From: Pseudomonadota bacterium
GTDB taxonomy: Bacteria > Myxococcota_A > UBA9042 > GCA-2863065
Length of the DNA: 34,368 nt
Direction of reading: 5' to 3'
Assembly: GCA_005776585.1 (NCBI GenBank)
Contig: SXOX01000203.1
Location: 1-34,368 of the forward strand
Part shown: positions 31,872 through 34,368 of the stretch, in pieces
Numbering within the stretch: position 1 is the first letter of the stretch
Layout of the letters: every line of letters begins with the position of its first letter
Notes under the pieces: model-generated
The model's database searches: none
Seen by the model: only the letters and a program-made list of their open reading frames with translations
What the model was told of the DNA's origin: nothing
Program-made: the position numbers and the translations under genes

Positions 31872-33653
31872 CTAAGGCGCGCGCGCACGGGCGAGATCGG
31901 CGGTGATCGCCGCGTGGCCAGGGGCGCAGGCGAGGGCCGTCTCGAGCGCCGCGACCGCCTCGCTGCGCTTGCCGACCGCGAGCAGCGCGCGACCCAAGAG
32001 GTGATGCACCATGGGGTCACGCGGCCACTCGCGGACGGCGAGCCCGCACGCGTCGACGGTCCCCGGCGCGTCGTCGCCTTGGGTGCCGAGCGCGCGGCAG
32101 AGCACACGAATCCCGGCACGGCTGGGCCGTCGCGCCATCGAGCGGCGCGCCAACGCGACGGCCTCGCCCGCCAGCCCACGATCGACGCGCACCTCCGCCA
32201 GGCCCACCAGCGCGTCGGGATCGTCGGGCACCAACGCGAGCGCGGCGCGAGCGTGGTCCTCGGCCTCCTCGAACGCGCCGCGAGCCCGCAACTCGATGGC
32301 CAGGTTCATGCGGGCGCGGGCCGAGTCCGGCGCGACGCGGACCGCGGAGGCAAACAACGAGAGGCCGTCGTGCCAATCGGCTACGCGCTGGATCGAGCGG
32401 CCGGCGAAGAGCGCCACGATGAGGACCACGGCCGCGAGCAAGTTCAGCCGCATCGCGGGGAAGGCCAGTCGGTCGTGCACGATGCCGACGACGAGGCCGA
32501 CCAGCATGACGACGGGCACGCTGGGCAAGTAGAGCACGCGCTCGGCGAGGAGGATGGTGCTGGGGAAGAAGACGCTGCCAATCAGCGCCCATTGCCCGAA
32601 GAACCACGCCAGGAGCATCGCGAGGGGCACCTGCCGGGTCCGTACGGCACCCACGAGCAGCGCGAGGCCACCGGCGCCCAACACGAGGCCAGCCCAACTG
32701 TCGGCGTCGCTCCAGGTCGTCGTGAGCGGAATCGCGTGGGCAGACCAGTCCGCGGTCAGCCGATGGGGCGCGAACAGGAGGCGCAGGGACTCGAACAGCA
32801 GCTTGGGCACGGTGCGCAATCGCGTGAGTGCGTCGGTGTGCGCCAGCGGGTTGTCGAGTGGTGGGACGTCCCCGCCCAGAATCGCCGGCAGTACAGCGGC
32901 CCGCGCGGCGACGACACCGACAGCCACGAGGACGAGCGCCACGAGCGGCCAGCGCGGTATGGGCGGAGGCGCGTCCCCGGCCTGGGCGCGGCGCATGAGC
33001 TCGAAGAGCACGACGACGGCTGGCGTCGTGATCGCCTGCTCCTTGGAGAGCGCGGCCGCGGCGAAGGCCGCGATGGCCACGCCGTAGCGGGCGTTCCGTC
33101 GCCAGCCATCCACGACCGTGGCGCGCCCCCAGGCGATGAGCGAGAGCAGGACGAGCGCCGTCGACTGAAGCTCGGCGCGGTTGACGGCCCCGGCGATCGC
33201 CTCGACGTGGACCGGGAGCACGGCAAAGAGCATTCCCCCCACAGCGGCCCCGATGCGGGCCTCCCGCATACGCCCGAACCAGGTCCAGAGGAGCCCCACC
33301 ACGAGCGCGGAGACGAGCGCGTGCAGGACGAGGTTGGTCGAATGGAAGGCCGTCGGCCCCGGGCCGAAGAGGGCGTGGGTCAGGCGGAAGGAGAGCGTCG
33401 TGAGCGGGCGATAGGTGGTGACGTGCTCGAAGCCACGCCGCGCGCCCCAGAAGTTGCTCGTGAAGGCGCTCGCGTCGCTCGAGCCATCGACGAGCGGGTT
33501 CTCGACGATGGCGGGGACGTCATCGAAGACGAAGTCGTTCTTGAGCGCGCCGAGATGCACCGCGACCGCCAGAAGGCCGCACGCAGCCGCGACGGACCAC
33601 GCATCGGCGGCGAGGCGAAGGAGCGAGGCGAGGATGGGCCCTGGGCGAGACAC
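31872..33653 (-). CDS. TMTC-like polytopic membrane protein with C-terminal TPRs (possible GT-C glycosyltransferase)
   Basis: A 593-residue protein with about 10 transmembrane segments (1-430) followed by tetratricopeptide repeats (about 435-590: ARMNLAIELRARGAFEEAEDHARAAL and GLAEVRVDRGLAGEAVALARRSM in parts). The N-terminal pattern KNDFVFDDVPAIVENPLV, TTYRPLTTLSFRLTHALFG, FHSTNLVLHAL and HVEAIAGAVNRAELQS is that of TMTC/DUF1736 proteins, related to GT-C O-mannosyltransferases; the Asp-Asp pair near residue 44 is where the catalytic or metal acidic residues lie in GT-C enzymes. Activity is inferred. It starts at a GTG with no clear ribosome site. Confidence 0.8.
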   Translation of the reverse strand: MSRPGPILASLLRLAADAWSVAAACGLLAVAVHLGALKNDFVFDDVPAIVENPLVDGSSDASAFTSNFWGARRGFEHVTTYRPLTTLSFRLTHALFGPGPTAFHSTNLVLHALVSALVVGLLWTWFGRMREARIGAAVGGMLFAVLPVHVEAIAGAVNRAELQSTALVLLSLIAWGRATVVDGWRRNARYGVAIAAFAAAALSKEQAITTPAVVVLFELMRRAQAGDAPPPIPRWPLVALVLVAVGVVAARAAVLPAILGGDVPPLDNPLAHTDALTRLRTVPKLLFESLRLLFAPHRLTADWSAHAIPLTTTWSDADSWAGLVLGAGGLALLVGAVRTRQVPLAMLLAWFFGQWALIGSVFFPSTILLAERVLYLPSVPVVMLVGLVVGIVHDRLAFPAMRLNLLAAVVLIVALFAGRSIQRVADWHDGLSLFASAVRVAPDSARARMNLAIELRARGAFEEAEDHARAALALVPDDPDALVGLAEVRVDRGLAGEAVALARRSMARRPSRAGIRVLCRALGTQGDDAPGTVDACGLAVREWPRDPMVHHLLGRALLAVGKRSEAVAALETALACAPGHAAITADLARARAP

Positions 33654-33698
33654 GGCGCATTAGTCGCGCGCGAAGGACCGGAGCGCAAGCGCCGTGCG

Positions 33699-34368
33699 CT
33701 AGGGGATCTTGTACGGGATGCTGACGGGCTTGGCGGGGCCCTTGAACGGCGGGAAGCTCACGGAGCCGACGGCACCGGTCACGCAGTCCGTGGCGGCCGC
33801 GGCACCCGAGGCAGAGACACCGGACACCGAACCGCTCGGCTGAATCGTGAAGCGCACGCTGATGGTCACGCCGGCGAGCCCCGCGCCCTGCGCGCAGGAC
33901 TTGACCTTGCCGGCAGCCTTGTTCGCGCCTTTCTGGATCTGCGCCATGGTCAGCGACTCCGGCATCTCGTTGCCGCCGTCGTTCTCGCTCTTCTTGGACG
34001 ACGCGTCGATCTTGCCGAGGAGATCGTTGGGATCGACCTTGGGTGGCGGCGGGTCGTCCTTCTTGACCGGCTCGACCTTGGCGGTCTCGGCGGGCTTCTT
34101 CTCCTCGGCCTTGAGCAGCGCCATCGCGGCCTGCTTCTCCTTGGCCTTGTCGAGGCGCTCCTTCTCGGCCTTGTCGCGCGCCTTCTTCTCCGCCTCGGTC
34201 AGCGGTTTGGTCTCGACCTTGGCCATGGGGCCGGTCGCGGCAGGCGCGCCCGTGGCTGCCGCAGGGCCGGTCGCAGAGACGGCGCCAGTCGCCGGAACGG
34301 GGGCCGCGGGACCGGTCGCGGGAGCCGGGACGGGCGCCGGCGTGCCGGTCGCGAGCGCCGGAGCCGGC
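33699..34368 (-). CDS. AgmX/PglI-like envelope protein, C-terminal part (runs off the right edge)
   Basis: The last 223 residues of a longer protein. From the edge they read a low-complexity Ala-Thr-Gly-Pro stretch, then a charged helix rich in Lys/Glu (about EAEKKARDKAEKERLDKAKEK), a Pro-rich linker (KKDDPPPPKVDPN), and a ~90-residue C-terminal domain (MPESLTMAQIQKGANKAAGKV, KSCAQGAGLAGVTISVRFTI, QPSGSVSGVSASG and FPPFKGPAKPVSIPYKIP). This domain order matches the AgmX/PglI C-terminal domain of Myxococcota, a TonB-like module with two conserved Cys (KSC and TDC), linked in Myxococcus to gliding motility. The start codon lies outside the window. The motility role is inference from family. Confidence 0.8.
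   Translation of the reverse strand, partial: PAPALATGTPAPVPAPATGPAAPVPATGAVSATGPAAATGAPAATGPMAKVETKPLTEAEKKARDKAEKERLDKAKEKQAAMALLKAEEKKPAETAKVEPVKKDDPPPPKVDPNDLLGKIDASSKKSENDGGNEMPESLTMAQIQKGANKAAGKVKSCAQGAGLAGVTISVRFTIQPSGSVSGVSASGAAAATDCVTGAVGSVSFPPFKGPAKPVSIPYKIP

Overview
The window is G+C-rich, densely coded DNA that fits a member of the Myxococcota (former Deltaproteobacteria). The clade signs are a MYXO-CTERM-type surface-sorting tail on a matrixin-like protease (6664-8595), several cysteine-rich secreted or lipid-anchored proteins, an AgmX/PglI-like envelope protein at the right edge, and many unpartnered secreted proteins beside housekeeping genes. I see about 34 genes. No rRNA, tRNA, insertion sequence, prophage or CRISPR array was recognised. 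No gene-free stretch reaches 300 bases; the longest are 1376-1650 and 5834-6079.

Left part (1-5833): the start of prfA and a secreted esterase (leftward); a RodZ-like HTH membrane protein and recO (rightward), preceded by an 11-bp tandem repeat; then a leftward operon of two PhnD-like binding proteins and a TusA-like/diiron fusion protein. Middle left (6080-14114, rightward): a small secreted protein coupled to the matrixin protease, a lipocalin-like protein overlapping a cysteine desulfurase, a metallophosphoesterase, lipB, an outer-membrane barrel and a CvpA-like protein.

Middle (14163-19648, leftward): in transcription order a thioredoxin-like lipoprotein, a cysteine-rich lipoprotein, a Sir2-type deacetylase, proA, rsfS, rlmH and comF. 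The thioredoxin-like gene is the best discovery here. Its frame is interrupted only by a TGA placed where the first Cys of a CxxC motif belongs, and a perfect 7-bp hairpin with a GGC loop follows 14 nt later. This is the signature of a selenoprotein (U-G-T-C active site) with a bacterial SECIS element.

Right part: a divergent cysteine-rich lipoprotein with three ~100-residue repeats (19763-21358); a leftward five-gene chain joined by 4-base start/stop overlaps (NTF2-like lipoprotein, TPR/HELAH metallopeptidase, nadC, birA, coaX; 26925-21377); a DUF1275 membrane protein; a rightward tyrosine/homogentisate degradation operon (hppD, hmgA, fumarylacetoacetase, maleylacetoacetate isomerase; 27880-31871) that takes 4-hydroxyphenylpyruvate to fumarate and acetoacetate; a TMTC-like membrane protein with TPRs; and the C-terminal part of an AgmX/PglI-like protein. 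All calls rest on reading translations and motifs; no database search was run.
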